Source: Roseovarius sp. SCSIO 43702
GTDB taxonomy: Bacteria; Pseudomonadota; Alphaproteobacteria; Rhodobacterales; Rhodobacteraceae
Reading direction: 5' to 3'
DNA length: 64,000 bases
NCBI RefSeq assembly: GCF_019599045.1
Contig: NZ_CP080623.1
Span: 1,386,501-1,450,500 of the forward strand
Part shown: piece by piece, positions 15,886 to 24,164 of the stretch
Numbering within the stretch: the first letter of the stretch is position 1
Layout: each line of letters begins with the position of its first letter
Program-made: the position numbers and the translations under genes
The notes under the pieces: model-generated
Told to the model about the DNA's origin: nothing
Database searches by the model: none
Seen by the model: the letters and a program-made list of their open reading frames with translations, nothing else

Positions 15886-16116
15886 ATGAAGCAGTCCCGC
15901 CTCATGTCGCTGGTCGAGTCCGTCGCCAACGTGATCGTCGGCTACGGCGTCGCGGTCTTGACGCAGATCCTGATCTTTCCGCTCTTCGGGCTGCACACGA
16001 CACTGGCGCAGAACCTGCAGATGGGCGGTGTGTTCACGCTGGTCAGCATCGCGCGCTCCTTCGCTCTGCGACGGGTGTTTGAGGCGGTCCGGGTCCATGG
16101 TGGCGGGAAGCGTTAA
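15886..16116 (+). CDS. Small membrane protein (76 aa, DUF7220-like)
   Basis: Starts MKQSRLMSLVESVANVIVGY, chosen because the copy at 55654-55881 begins at the same residue there by a four-base overlap with the methyltransferase stop. Two hydrophobic segments, VANVIVGYGVAVLTQILIF and MGGVFTLVSIARSFAL, suggest a membrane protein. It sits before TerS in both elements. The role is unknown to me and the DUF name is tentative. Confidence 0.75.
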   Translation: MKQSRLMSLVESVANVIVGYGVAVLTQILIFPLFGLHTTLAQNLQMGGVFTLVSIARSFALRRVFEAVRVHGGGKR

Positions 16117-16131
16117 TTATGGAGACCTGAC

Positions 16132-16602
16132 ATGGCGGGCCGCAAACCGCTGCCCACGCAGCTGAAACTGGTAAAGGGAACGGCGCGGCCGCACCGGATG
16201 AACCCGGATGAGCCAAGGCCGCAGGTAGCCACGCCGCCGCCACCCGATCATCTCGAGGAGGCGGCAGCCGCAAAGTTCACAGAGATGGCGACGCTTCTGG
16301 CCCGGCATGGTGTGATGACCGAACTCGATGTGAGCGCACTGGCCCGCTACGTGGTGATCTGGCACCGCTGGCTCGAGGCCGAGGAGGAGGTCAAACGCCG
16401 CGGTCCGGTGGTCAAGACCGCTGCAGGCAATATCATCCAGAACCCGTTCCTGGCGGTGGCCAATAAATGCCTCGCGCAGATGGGCCAGATCGAGAGCGAG
16501 TTCGGCCTTACGCCCTCGAGCCGCACTCGCATCCGCATGGCCGAGCCCGCCGAAACCCGCGACCCATTCGAGGATTATCTGAACCGTGGCAAGAAAGGCT
16601 AA
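16132..16602 (+). CDS. terS: Terminase small subunit, P27 family
   Basis: 156 aa. Start MAGRKPLPTQLKLVKGTARP is the signature opening of P27-type small terminases; the central helical part is LARHGVMTELDVSALARYV and the C-terminal is NPFLAVANKCLAQM...FGLTPSSRTRI. It recognises the packaging site and recruits TerL. It overlaps the TerL start by 17 bases, a spacing repeated in element 2 (55900-56370, nearly identical). Confidence 0.95.
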   Translation: MAGRKPLPTQLKLVKGTARPHRMNPDEPRPQVATPPPPDHLEEAAAAKFTEMATLLARHGVMTELDVSALARYVVIWHRWLEAEEEVKRRGPVVKTAAGNIIQNPFLAVANKCLAQMGQIESEFGLTPSSRTRIRMAEPAETRDPFEDYLNRGKKG

Positions 16603-18346
16603 AGCAAAACGCCCTGCATGCCCGGTCAAGGCCTATGCGTGCGGGGTGAGCAGCGGCAAGATCGTCGCGGGACGGTTGGTGCAGCTGTCCTGCACCCGTC
16701 ATCTTGCGGACCTCAAATCTGGCGCGGCGCGTGGCCTTGTCTGGGATGGCGCAGCTGCGTTGCACGCGATCGAGTTCTTCAGCCATCTGCGCCACTCGAC
16801 CGGGGAATGGGCGGGGGAACCCTTCGTGCTGCAGCCCTGGCAGGAGTTTGTGGTGGGATCGATGTTCGGCTGGAAGCGCAAGTCTGGCCTACGCCGGTTC
16901 CGCACCGCCTATGTCGAGGTGGCGCGCAAGAACGGCAAATCGGCCTTGCTGGCCGGAATCGCGCTCTATGCGCTGGTGGCCGACGGCGAGGCCGGGGCGC
17001 ATGTCTACGCGGCCGCGACCACCCGCGATCAGGCGCGGATCGTCTTTGGCGAGGCCGAGCGCATGGTTGCGGCCAGTCCGGCGCTCTCGAGCCGGGTCAC
17101 AAAGACGGTCAACAATCTTGCGGTGCTGCCGACCGCGTCGTGGTTCCGGCCGCTCTCGGCCGATGCCAGCAAGATGGACGGGCTCAACGTGCATCTGGCC
17201 GCGGTGGATGAGGTGCATGAGCATCCCGGCCCGGAGATCATCCAGAAGCTCAACACCGCCACCGGCGCGCGCCGCCAGCCGCTGATCGTCGAGATCACCA
17301 CCGCCGGTTATGACCGCCACTCGGTCTGCCGCCAGCATCACGAGTTCTCGGTCAAGGCGCTGGAGGGCACGGTGCCGCATGAGACGGCTGATAGCTGGTT
17401 TGCTTATGTCGCCACCATCGATGAGGGCGATGACTGGACCGATGAGAGGGTCTGGGTGAAGGCCAACCCGAGCCTTGGCGTGACGGTAAAGATGGAGGAT
17501 CTGAAACGCCAGATCGACGAGGCGCGGGAGATGCCGGCCCAGCAAAACGCCATCCGGCGGCTGCGGCTGAATGAATGGACCGAACAGGTCACCCGCTGGC
17601 TCGATATGGATGTCTGGGCCGAGGGTGGTCCGCCCGCTGCGACGGACTGGCAGGTAGTCCGCGATGAGATCGCCGAACTGGAGCAGAAGCTCGTGGGCCG
17701 CGAATGCTATGGCGGGCTGGATCTGGCCCGTGTCAATGATCTCTCGGCCTTTGTTCTGCTCTTTCCACCCACCAAGGATCCGGATCTCGGGACGCTGGCG
17801 GATAAATGGATCACCCTGTGCCGCTTCTGGGTGCCGGAGGAGGATATCCTGCGCCGGGGTAAGCGCGATCGCGTGCCTTACGCCACATGGCGCGACCAAG
17901 GCTTCCTGACCGCCACCCCTGGCAATGCCACGGATTTTGCCTTTGTCGAGGCAGAGATCATCGATCTGGCGGCCCGCTTCGATCTGCGCGAACTCGCCTA
18001 TGATCGCACCTTCGCGGGCGAGATCGTCCAGCATCTACAGGATGAGGGGCTGAACCTGGTGCAATTTGGGCAGGGCTTTTTGAGCATGGCGGCACCGACG
18101 GCGGAACTGGAGCGGCTGTCGGTCTCGCGCATGCTTTGGCATGGCGGCCATCCGGTGCTGCGCTGGAACGCCTCGAATGTCGCCGTGCGGCACGATCCGG
18201 CGGGCAATATCAAGCCCGACAAGGAACGCTCCAGCGAGCGCATCGATGGGGTGGTCGCCATCTGCAACGCACTTGGACGGGCGCTGCTGCGTGACGTCAA
18301 TGCAGACCGCTCGATCTACGACACGCGCGGGCTGCTCACTGTTTAG
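16586..18346 (+). CDS. terL: Terminase large subunit
   Basis: 586 aa. ATPase: the degenerate Walker A region is VEVARKNGKSALLAG and Walker B is VHLAAVDEVHEHPG. The nuclease domain has acidic residues in CYGGLDLARVNDLSAFVLLF, ELAYDRTFAGEIV and the C-terminal NIKPDKERSSERIDGVVA. This is the Terminase_1 (HK97/P27-associated) type. It cuts and pumps DNA into proheads. Nearly identical to 56354-58114, which implies recent exchange between the two elements or a shared recent ancestor for this block. Confidence 0.96.
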   Translation: MARKAKAKRPACPVKAYACGVSSGKIVAGRLVQLSCTRHLADLKSGAARGLVWDGAAALHAIEFFSHLRHSTGEWAGEPFVLQPWQEFVVGSMFGWKRKSGLRRFRTAYVEVARKNGKSALLAGIALYALVADGEAGAHVYAAATTRDQARIVFGEAERMVAASPALSSRVTKTVNNLAVLPTASWFRPLSADASKMDGLNVHLAAVDEVHEHPGPEIIQKLNTATGARRQPLIVEITTAGYDRHSVCRQHHEFSVKALEGTVPHETADSWFAYVATIDEGDDWTDERVWVKANPSLGVTVKMEDLKRQIDEAREMPAQQNAIRRLRLNEWTEQVTRWLDMDVWAEGGPPAATDWQVVRDEIAELEQKLVGRECYGGLDLARVNDLSAFVLLFPPTKDPDLGTLADKWITLCRFWVPEEDILRRGKRDRVPYATWRDQGFLTATPGNATDFAFVEAEIIDLAARFDLRELAYDRTFAGEIVQHLQDEGLNLVQFGQGFLSMAAPTAELERLSVSRMLWHGGHPVLRWNASNVAVRHDPAGNIKPDKERSSERIDGVVAICNALGRALLRDVNADRSIYDTRGLLTV

Positions 18347-18349
18347 GGA

Positions 18350-19615
18350 ATGCGCATGGGTATTTTGGACATCTTCCGCCGCAGCGATGCAGCGGACCAG
18401 ACAGATGTGCGCGCTATGGCCGGCGATGCTGCAATCTTCACCGGCTTTGATGATCCGGCCTTCTATGAGTTCCTGCGCAGCGGTGGCAGCGCGCTGACGG
18501 CCTCGGGCGCAACGATCACGGTCAGGGAGGCAATGCGCAACACCACCGTTCTGCGCTGCGTCTCCCTGATTGCCTTCTCGATCGGCATGCTGCCGCTGCA
18601 TCTGCAACGGAAAGCCGACAAGGCCAAAGCCGATGACCACCCGCTGTTTCGGGTGCTGCACCGCAAGCCGAATGCCTGGCAGACCGCCTTCGAGTTCCGC
18701 AGCCTGATGCAGCAGCGGGCACTGACGGATGGCGATGCCTTCGCGCTGATCGTGCGCAGCGGCAACAAGGTGACCCAACTTGTCCCGCTGGGCGGCGACC
18801 GGGTGCAGGTCCGCCAGCGCGATGATTGGGCATTGGAATATCCCGTGGACCGGGGAAAGAACGGCACCCGCGTTGTGCCGCAGGGGGACATGTTCCATCT
18901 GCGCTACGGGCTCTCGGCGGATGGCATCACCGGGCTGTCGCTGGTGCGCCAGGCGGCGGAAGCCATCGGGCTGGCGCAGCAGGCCGAGCGGGCGGCGGCC
19001 CGGATGTTCCGCAACGGGATGATCATCGGCGGCGCGCTCAAGCATCCCGGCAAGCTGTCGCCGGAAGCCTACGCGCGTCTCAAGGCGGGGATGAATGAGG
19101 ATGCCGGGGCAGAGAATGCCCATAAATGGAAAATCCTCGAGGAAGGCATGGAATTGCAGCCTTTCTCGCAGACAGGGCAGCAGGGTCAGGCGATCGAGCA
19201 GCGCAAACACCAGATCGAGGAAGCGGCACGGCCCTTCGGCGTCCCGCGCCCGCTCTTGGGCGTCGATGACACGTCCTGGGGCAGCGGCATCGACGTTCTG
19301 GGCCAGTTCTTCGTGCGCTACAGCCTCAACCCGTGGTTCGAGGCCTGGCAGCAGGCGATCGAGCGTTCGCTGCTGACGGATGCGGAAGCCGACTTCTATG
19401 AGGCGAAGTTCAACGCGGGTGCGCTGCTGCGTGGCTCGATGAAGGATCAGGCGGAGTTCTTCGCGAAAGGCCTTGGCTCGGGCGGCCACACGCCATGGCT
19501 GCACCCGGACGAGCCGCGCGAGTGGATGGACATGCCTGCGCGGGACGATCTGCCGCCCGCGCCGGGACAACAGACAGGAGGGCTGAATGATCCTGACAAT
19601 TACGTATCCGTTTGA
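18350..19615 (+). CDS. Phage portal protein, HK97 type
   Basis: 421 aa, start at 18350 or two codons later. Portal hallmarks: TVLRCVSLIAFSIGMLPLHL, the PNAWQTAFEFRSLMQQRALTDGDAF region, LVRQAAEAIGLAQQAERAAARMFRNG, and FGVPRPLLGVDDTSWGSGI with LNPWFEAWQQAIERSLL. It forms the DNA-entry ring and binds TerL. Related to but clearly diverged from the portal at 58127-59413, so the near-identity of the packaging block ends exactly here. Confidence 0.93.
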   Translation: MRMGILDIFRRSDAADQTDVRAMAGDAAIFTGFDDPAFYEFLRSGGSALTASGATITVREAMRNTTVLRCVSLIAFSIGMLPLHLQRKADKAKADDHPLFRVLHRKPNAWQTAFEFRSLMQQRALTDGDAFALIVRSGNKVTQLVPLGGDRVQVRQRDDWALEYPVDRGKNGTRVVPQGDMFHLRYGLSADGITGLSLVRQAAEAIGLAQQAERAAARMFRNGMIIGGALKHPGKLSPEAYARLKAGMNEDAGAENAHKWKILEEGMELQPFSQTGQQGQAIEQRKHQIEEAARPFGVPRPLLGVDDTSWGSGIDVLGQFFVRYSLNPWFEAWQQAIERSLLTDAEADFYEAKFNAGALLRGSMKDQAEFFAKGLGSGGHTPWLHPDEPREWMDMPARDDLPPAPGQQTGGLNDPDNYVSV

Positions 19616-19706
19616 TCGGATCATCTTTCGCTGCTTCCGGCGCTATGTCCGGCGCGCTCAGGTGGGCCCGGTTCAAACTCGTTTCACATTTGGGAGGCAA
19701 AAATGA
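19587..19706 (+). CDS. Small basic protein (39 aa) between portal and protease
   Basis: MILTITYPFDRIIFRCFRRY and 19 more residues, rich in Arg. AGGAGGG lies four bases before the ATG. It overlaps the end of the portal gene and its TGA overlaps the ATG of the protease gene, giving coupling on both sides. There is no counterpart in element 2, where a moron gene fills this junction. Could be a real small structural or regulatory peptide, or only a coupling leader. Confidence 0.55.
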   Translation: MILTITYPFDRIIFRCFRRYVRRAQVGPVQTRFTFGRQK

Positions 19707-20548
19707 GCCTGCGTAAACTTCCCGAAATTCAGGCCGTGCGCCTGCCGAGTGTCTGCGCGTTCGAGCCGGACCCGGATGCGCTGGAGCGTTGGAACGCGGC
19801 GATCGTGGCGCAGGACAGCGGCGCGGCGACGATCTCGATCCTCGACATGATCGGAGAGGATGACTGGATTGGCGGCGGCGTGACCGCCAAGCGGGTTTCG
19901 GCGGCGCTGCGGAGCATCGGTGCGCGCGACGTGCGCGTGGATATCAACAGCCCCGGCGGCGATTTCTTCGAGGGCGTGGCGATCTACAATGCTCTACGCG
20001 CGCATCCGCACAAGGTTTCGGTGCGCATTCTCGGTGTCGCGGCCTCGGCGGCATCGGTGATCGCGATGGCCGGGGATGATGTCCAGATCGGCAAGGCCGG
20101 GTTCCTGATGCTCCACAACGCTTGGGCCATGACCATCGGCAACCGGCACGACATGGCAGAGGCCGCGCGCATCCTTGAGCCGTTCGATGCGGCAATGGCG
20201 GCGGTCTATGCGGAGCGATCCGGGCAGGATGTGGCGAAGGCCGCAGAGTGGATGGACGCCGAGACATGGTTCGGCGGCGATGCGGCGGTCGAGGCCGGGC
20301 TGGCCGATAGCCTGCTGCCGGCCGATGCCGTGACAGAGGACAAGACGAAGGCTGAGGCTTTGCTGGGGGTGAATGCCACCCGCCGCATCGATGCCCGCCT
20401 TGCGAAGACAGGAATGCCGAGGTCGGAACGCCGTGCGCTTCTGGCCGATGCAAAAAGGGGCATGTCTGGCGCTGCCCTGACTGCCACGCAGGACGCTGGT
20501 GACATCGCGGCCCTGATCCAGGGGCTGCGCAAGACCATCTCAACATAG
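19703..20548 (+). CDS. ClpP-like head maturation protease
   Basis: 281 aa. Serine protease of the ClpP/crotonase fold: VDINSPGGDFFEGVAIYNAL, catalytic serine in AASAASVIAMAGD, catalytic histidine in FLMLHNAWAMTIGNRHDMAEA. The C-terminal ~80 residues are likely scaffold-like. It cleaves scaffold and capsid precursors during prohead maturation. Homologue at 60013-60852 with the same motifs. The ATG overlaps the stop of the 39-aa ORF. Confidence 0.93.
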   Translation: MSLRKLPEIQAVRLPSVCAFEPDPDALERWNAAIVAQDSGAATISILDMIGEDDWIGGGVTAKRVSAALRSIGARDVRVDINSPGGDFFEGVAIYNALRAHPHKVSVRILGVAASAASVIAMAGDDVQIGKAGFLMLHNAWAMTIGNRHDMAEAARILEPFDAAMAAVYAERSGQDVAKAAEWMDAETWFGGDAAVEAGLADSLLPADAVTEDKTKAEALLGVNATRRIDARLAKTGMPRSERRALLADAKRGMSGAALTATQDAGDIAALIQGLRKTIST

Positions 20549-20559
20549 AGGAAACAATC

Positions 20560-21792
20560 ATGACCAAGTTCATGACACCCGCGAAAGCTCGCGGGATCGT
20601 CGCCGTGCGTGCGGAAGCTCCCGCCGATATCAAGGTGCTGCTGGACGGCCTGCAAAAGGACTGGAAGGCATTCAAGGACGCGCAGGCGGAGAAGGACTGC
20701 GAGGTCAAAGCCAGGTTCGACGATGTGGTGACGACCGAGAAGTTCGAGCGGATCAATGCCAGTGTTGGCGAGCTTCAGGCGGCGGTCGATCAGGCCAATG
20801 CGCAGATCGCGGCAATGTCGATCAGCGGCACCGGTTCGGACGGCGTGAGGGATCAGGAATATTCCGACGCTTTTCGCGCGCACTTCCGCAAGGGCGAAGT
20901 GCAGGCCAGCCTGAACAAGGGCACCGATTCCGAGGGCGGCTATCTGGCGCCGGTGGAATGGGACCGCACCATCACCGACAAGCTGGTGGAAGTGTCGCCC
21001 ATGCGCTCGATTGCGTCGGTGCAGTCGATCTCGACGGCTGGCTTCAAGAAGCTGTTCAACCTGCGTGGCACCGGTTCCGGCTGGGTTGGCGAGACGGCAG
21101 CGCGGCCCGAAACGACCACTCCGACCTTCGGGGAAATGTCGTTCGCGCCGGGCGAAATCTATGCCAACCCTGCGGCCACGCAGGCGATGCTGGATGATGC
21201 CGAGGTCGATCTGGAGGCGTGGATCGCCGGCGAGGTGCAGACCGAGTTCGCCAAACAGGAAGGCCTGGCATTCGTGTCCGGCAACGGAACGAACAAGCCC
21301 GCCGGTTTCCTGACCTTTGCGGCCGGCGCGGGCAATGCGGCAACCAACCCGCTCGGGGCGATCGCGGTGAAGACCGCCGCGTCCGCAACGGCGCTGGATG
21401 AGGACGAACTTCTCGACCTGATCTATGGCGTGCCGAGCAGCTACACCGATGGCGCGCGGTTCGTCATGAACCGCACCACCATGGGCGTGGCGCGCAAGCT
21501 GCGGGACAATGACGGGCGTCAACTTTGGCAGCCGTCGATGCAGGCAGGGCAACCGTCGCAACTGCTGGGCTATCCGGTGACGGAGATGGCGGACATGCCT
21601 GACATTGCAACCGGCACCACGCCGATTGCGTTCGGCAACTTCGCCCGCGCCTATCTGATCGTGGATCGCACCGGCGTGCGCGTCCAGCGCGACCCGTTCA
21701 CGCAGAAGCCGTATGTCTTGTTTTACACGACAAAGCGTGTCGGCGGCGGCGTGGTCGATCCGCAGGGCCTGCACATCCTCAAGATGCTGTAA
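20560..21792 (+). CDS. Major capsid protein, HK97 fold
   Basis: 410 aa. The N-terminal ~110 residues are a charged helical scaffold (delta-like) domain. The mature shell starts around DQEYSDAFRAHFRKGE, with GTDSEGGYLAPVEW, ASVQSISTAGFKKLFN, WVGETAARPETTTPTFGE and the C-terminal GNFARAYLIVDRTGVRVQRD...YTTKRVGGGV. Family-typical length. Homologue at 60862-62142, moderately diverged. Confidence 0.96.
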   Translation: MTKFMTPAKARGIVAVRAEAPADIKVLLDGLQKDWKAFKDAQAEKDCEVKARFDDVVTTEKFERINASVGELQAAVDQANAQIAAMSISGTGSDGVRDQEYSDAFRAHFRKGEVQASLNKGTDSEGGYLAPVEWDRTITDKLVEVSPMRSIASVQSISTAGFKKLFNLRGTGSGWVGETAARPETTTPTFGEMSFAPGEIYANPAATQAMLDDAEVDLEAWIAGEVQTEFAKQEGLAFVSGNGTNKPAGFLTFAAGAGNAATNPLGAIAVKTAASATALDEDELLDLIYGVPSSYTDGARFVMNRTTMGVARKLRDNDGRQLWQPSMQAGQPSQLLGYPVTEMADMPDIATGTTPIAFGNFARAYLIVDRTGVRVQRDPFTQKPYVLFYTTKRVGGGVVDPQGLHILKML

Positions 21793-21849
21793 TGGCAACC
21801 GCCCCGGCTGTGATGGCCGGGACGTTCTCTCATCATAGGAGGTATTTTC

Positions 21850-21978
21850 ATGGCTGATGAAAAGCAAACGGAGAAGAAGCCCACGGAAAAGAAGGCAGAC
21901 GACAAGAAAAAGCCCGGCATGACTCCTGAACGGGCGAAGGAACTAGGCCTCGACCCGTTCCCCTATGGCGGCAACTGA
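21850..21978 (+). CDS. Small Lys-rich protein (42 aa)
   Basis: MADEKQTEKKPTEKKADDKK then KPGMTPERAKELGLDPFPYG. AGGAGGT lies six bases before the ATG and the stop is three bases before the connector gene. The N-terminal half is almost all Lys/Glu/Asp; the C-terminal part looks folded. Position after the capsid gene suggests a head accessory or decoration role; in element 2 this slot holds an unrelated 146-aa protein. Confidence 0.6.
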   Translation: MADEKQTEKKPTEKKADDKKKPGMTPERAKELGLDPFPYGGN

Positions 21979-21981
21979 CCC

Positions 21982-22545
21982 ATGCGTCCGGTCCGCATAA
22001 CCGCGCCGTCTGCGCTGCCCGTGACCCTGCAGGAGGCGAAAGAGCATACGATTATCGACTTCGCCGATGATGATGCGCTGGTGGAGCGCCTTATCATGGC
22101 CGCGACGGATCACCTGGACGGCTACGGCGGCATCCTCGGGCGGTGCATCATCAGCCAAGAGTGGCGGCAGGACTACACGGGCTGGGCGTCCTGCCTGCGT
22201 CTGCCGTTTCCGAATGTATCGGCAGCGGCGGTCGAATACACGGACGAGGGCGGAAATCCGCAGACTGTGCCGCCGTCCGAGTTCGAAGTGATCGAGGACG
22301 CACGCGGGGCGCGGCTGCAGTTTGCGGACGGGTTCACGCAGACTGCGCATGACGGTCGCGTAAGCGTCGTTTTCACAGCGGGCTACGGCACGGCGGCGGA
22401 TGTGCCTGCCGATATCAAGGCGGCGATCTGCATGCTGGTGGCGCATTGGTATGATGAACGTCACGCGGCATCTGACAAGACCATGCGCCCGGTTCCGTTC
22501 GCCGTGGACGCGCTGTTGGCCAAACATCGCTGGGTGATCCCGTGA
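21982..22545 (+). CDS. Head-tail connector (gp6/phiE125 gp8-like)
   Basis: 187 aa. The opening ITAPSALPVTLQEAKEH, then DALVERLIMAATDHLDGYGGILGRCII and YGTAADVPADIKAAICMLVAHWYDERHA follow the pattern of gp6-like connectors that extend the portal ring. Counterpart at 62697-63236. The stop overlaps the next start by four bases (GTGA). Confidence 0.88.
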   Translation: MRPVRITAPSALPVTLQEAKEHTIIDFADDDALVERLIMAATDHLDGYGGILGRCIISQEWRQDYTGWASCLRLPFPNVSAAAVEYTDEGGNPQTVPPSEFEVIEDARGARLQFADGFTQTAHDGRVSVVFTAGYGTAADVPADIKAAICMLVAHWYDERHAASDKTMRPVPFAVDALLAKHRWVIP

Positions 22546-22856
22546 ACCTGTTCGATTACCTCGCCTTTGATGAGCCCTTCAGCGAAGCCGACCCCTTCGG
22601 CGGAACAACCGAGGGCTGGGCAGAGGTTTTCCAGGCGCGCGCGACCATCATCTACCAGCGCGGCGGCGAAAGCGTCGAGGCTGCGCGGCTGGCGGGACGG
22701 TCGATCTACAAGGTGAGGATCCGGCAATCGGCCGATGCGCGCCGTGTTACGACGGAACATCACCGAGGTCGATGCGATCACCGATCGGAAATGGGTGTGG
22801 ATCGTGATCGAGGCGTAACGGTCTTGATCGCCAGCACCCGTGCCAACCAGACCTGA
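22542..22856 (+). pseudogene. Head-tail adaptor, frame-disrupted
   Basis: The reading frame from the GTG at 22542 encodes an adaptor-like protein up to IYKVRIRQSADARRV. The expected ending is then found in another frame (NITEVDAITDRKWVWIVIEA, stop at 22818). The original frame continues through unrelated residues to ASTRANQT, matching the end of the intact adaptor at 63240-63572 (ASARADQS). I infer a short internal deletion that shifts the frame. The open frame survives but the C-terminal domain is scrambled, so head completion is probably impaired. Confidence 0.6.
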
Positions 22857-22871
22857 CAAGCGAGGCAGCCA

Positions 22872-23162
22872 ATGCCGCCTAATCAAAACGCGAGAAATCC
22901 AAATGAGTTGTCGAGGCAGGACTTCGAGGCGATGCTCGCGCGCGCCGCTGAGGAAGGCGCGAAGCGGGCCCTCGCGGACGTCGGCCTGGACGGCCACGAG
23001 GCAGCGCTCGATATCCGTGACCTGCGCTCCCTGGTGGATTGCCTTCGTCTGGTCCGCCGCACCGCCATGCAGACCGCCGTTCGCATGATCACCACCGGCG
23101 TTATGCTGGCGCTGCTCGCGGGCATAGCCATCAAGCTCAAGATTTTCGGCGGCGGCCCTTAG
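22872..23162 (+). CDS. DUF6127 family small membrane protein
   Basis: 96 aa. The soluble N-terminal helix region (DFEAMLARAAEEGAKRALAD, then GLDGHEAALDIRDL) is followed by one C-terminal membrane segment (MITTGVMLALLAGIAIKLKI). Nearly identical to 63588-63878. Placed just before the endolysin in both elements, so a holin-like or lysis-related role is possible, but the family function is not known to me. Confidence 0.8.
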   Translation: MPPNQNARNPNELSRQDFEAMLARAAEEGAKRALADVGLDGHEAALDIRDLRSLVDCLRLVRRTAMQTAVRMITTGVMLALLAGIAIKLKIFGGGP

Positions 23163-23197
23163 CCGGGCCTAATCCCCAATCCATCAGCCTAAACTCA

Positions 23198-23218
23198 CCC
23201 GCCCATGTGGCGGGTTTT
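23198..23218 (+). terminator. Rho-independent terminator before endolysin (element 1)
   Basis: CCCGCC-CATGT-GGCGGG followed by TTTT, in the 73-bp gap between the DUF6127 gene and the endolysin. A matching hairpin with a longer T-run is at 63911-63933. The stem is conserved although the loop differs, which supports function. Confidence 0.7.
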
Positions 23219-23235
23219 CGTTTCTGGAGGCCCCC

Positions 23236-23910
23236 ATGAGCACGACGTTTTACGACCATTGGCAAGATGTGCCGGATGGCAGTTGGCGCTGGCCGAACTT
23301 TTCGCCCGCCGAGATCGCCTGCCGAGGCACTGGCAAGCTGCTGGTCAACGAGCCTGCGCTCGACAAGCTGCAGGCCCTCCGCGACCGGCTGGGCAAGCCG
23401 CTGATCGTGCGTTCCGCCTATCGCAGCCCCGAGCACAACCGCGCGGTCGGTGGCGCGACCCGCTCCAAGCACCTCGACGGCGCTGCATTCGACATCGCCA
23501 TGGCGAACCACGATCCCGTGGCGTTCGAGGCGGCGGCGCGCGAGGTGGGGTTCCTAGGCTTCGGCTTCTACCCGCGATCGGGGTTCATGCATATCGACCT
23601 CGGGCCCGCACGCCAGTGGGGCGAGCGGTTCCCCACACGATCGGTTCCGTTCGCGGCCGAGACCCCGCCGGCGCGCGAGGCTCTGGCGCAGAGCCGCACC
23701 ATGAAGGGCGGTGGCGCTGCGGGAGTCGCGACGCTCGGGGCGGCCGGCGTCGAGGTGGCGCAACAGGTTCTGACCGAGACGCAGACCGCAATCCTGCCGC
23801 TGGTCCCGTACCTCGATACGCTCCGCTGGGTGTTCATCGCCGTGGCGCTCGGTGGGATCGCGATCACGATCTACGCCCGCCTCGACGACTGGAAACGGCG
23901 GCGGCGATGA
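23236..23910 (+). CDS. M15-family peptidase (endolysin) with C-terminal membrane helix
   Basis: 224 aa. Peptidase_M15_3 zinc site: SKHLDGAAFDI gives the H-x6-D pair and GFMHIDLG the second histidine; VRSAYRSPEHNRAVGGA supports the fold. After ~140 residues there is a linker and a hydrophobic segment (WVFIAVALGGIAITIYARL). It cleaves peptidoglycan cross-links for lysis. The membrane tail suggests a tethered or pinholin-released enzyme. GGAGG lies upstream of the ATG at 23236. Element 2's copy begins at 63951. Confidence 0.88.
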   Translation: MSTTFYDHWQDVPDGSWRWPNFSPAEIACRGTGKLLVNEPALDKLQALRDRLGKPLIVRSAYRSPEHNRAVGGATRSKHLDGAAFDIAMANHDPVAFEAAAREVGFLGFGFYPRSGFMHIDLGPARQWGERFPTRSVPFAAETPPAREALAQSRTMKGGGAAGVATLGAAGVEVAQQVLTETQTAILPLVPYLDTLRWVFIAVALGGIAITIYARLDDWKRRRR

Positions 23911-24164
23911 TCGGCGGGCTCTTCGCCGCTGTCGCCGGATCGCCATGGGCACGCACGGTGCTCCGCTACGGCCTCACCGCCCTCGCGATCCTTCTGTTCC
24001 TGCTGACCCTGCGCCGCTCCGGCGAGCGCGCAGGCCGGCTGGCCGAGCGGCTCGAGACCATGGAGAAGACCCATGACGCACAGAGAAGGATGCTCCAGGC
24101 GGCGGCGCGTCGCCCTCACTCTCGCGACGATCTGGCTGAGCGGCTGCGCCACGGGCAGTTCTGA
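23907..24164 (+). CDS. Inner-membrane spanin-like protein (Rz type)
   Basis: 85 aa. One N-terminal membrane segment (YGLTALAILLFLLTL), then a charged helical stretch (SGERAGRLAERLETMEKTHDA) suited to a coiled coil. It starts four bases inside the endolysin stop and contains the start of the lipoprotein gene in a second frame, the nested arrangement of Rz/Rz1 pairs. No enzyme motif. Confidence 0.7.
   Translation: MIGGLFAAVAGSPWARTVLRYGLTALAILLFLLTLRRSGERAGRLAERLETMEKTHDAQRRMLQAAARRPHSRDDLAERLRHGQF

Noticed and set aside
18035..19624. 529-codon minus-strand frame opposite terL and portal
   Set aside because: Antisense to terL and portal codons with clear homologues; Arg/His-rich composition is typical of complementary-strand frames. 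Similar shadows over 20206-21867 and 60415-62376 were rejected for the same reason.
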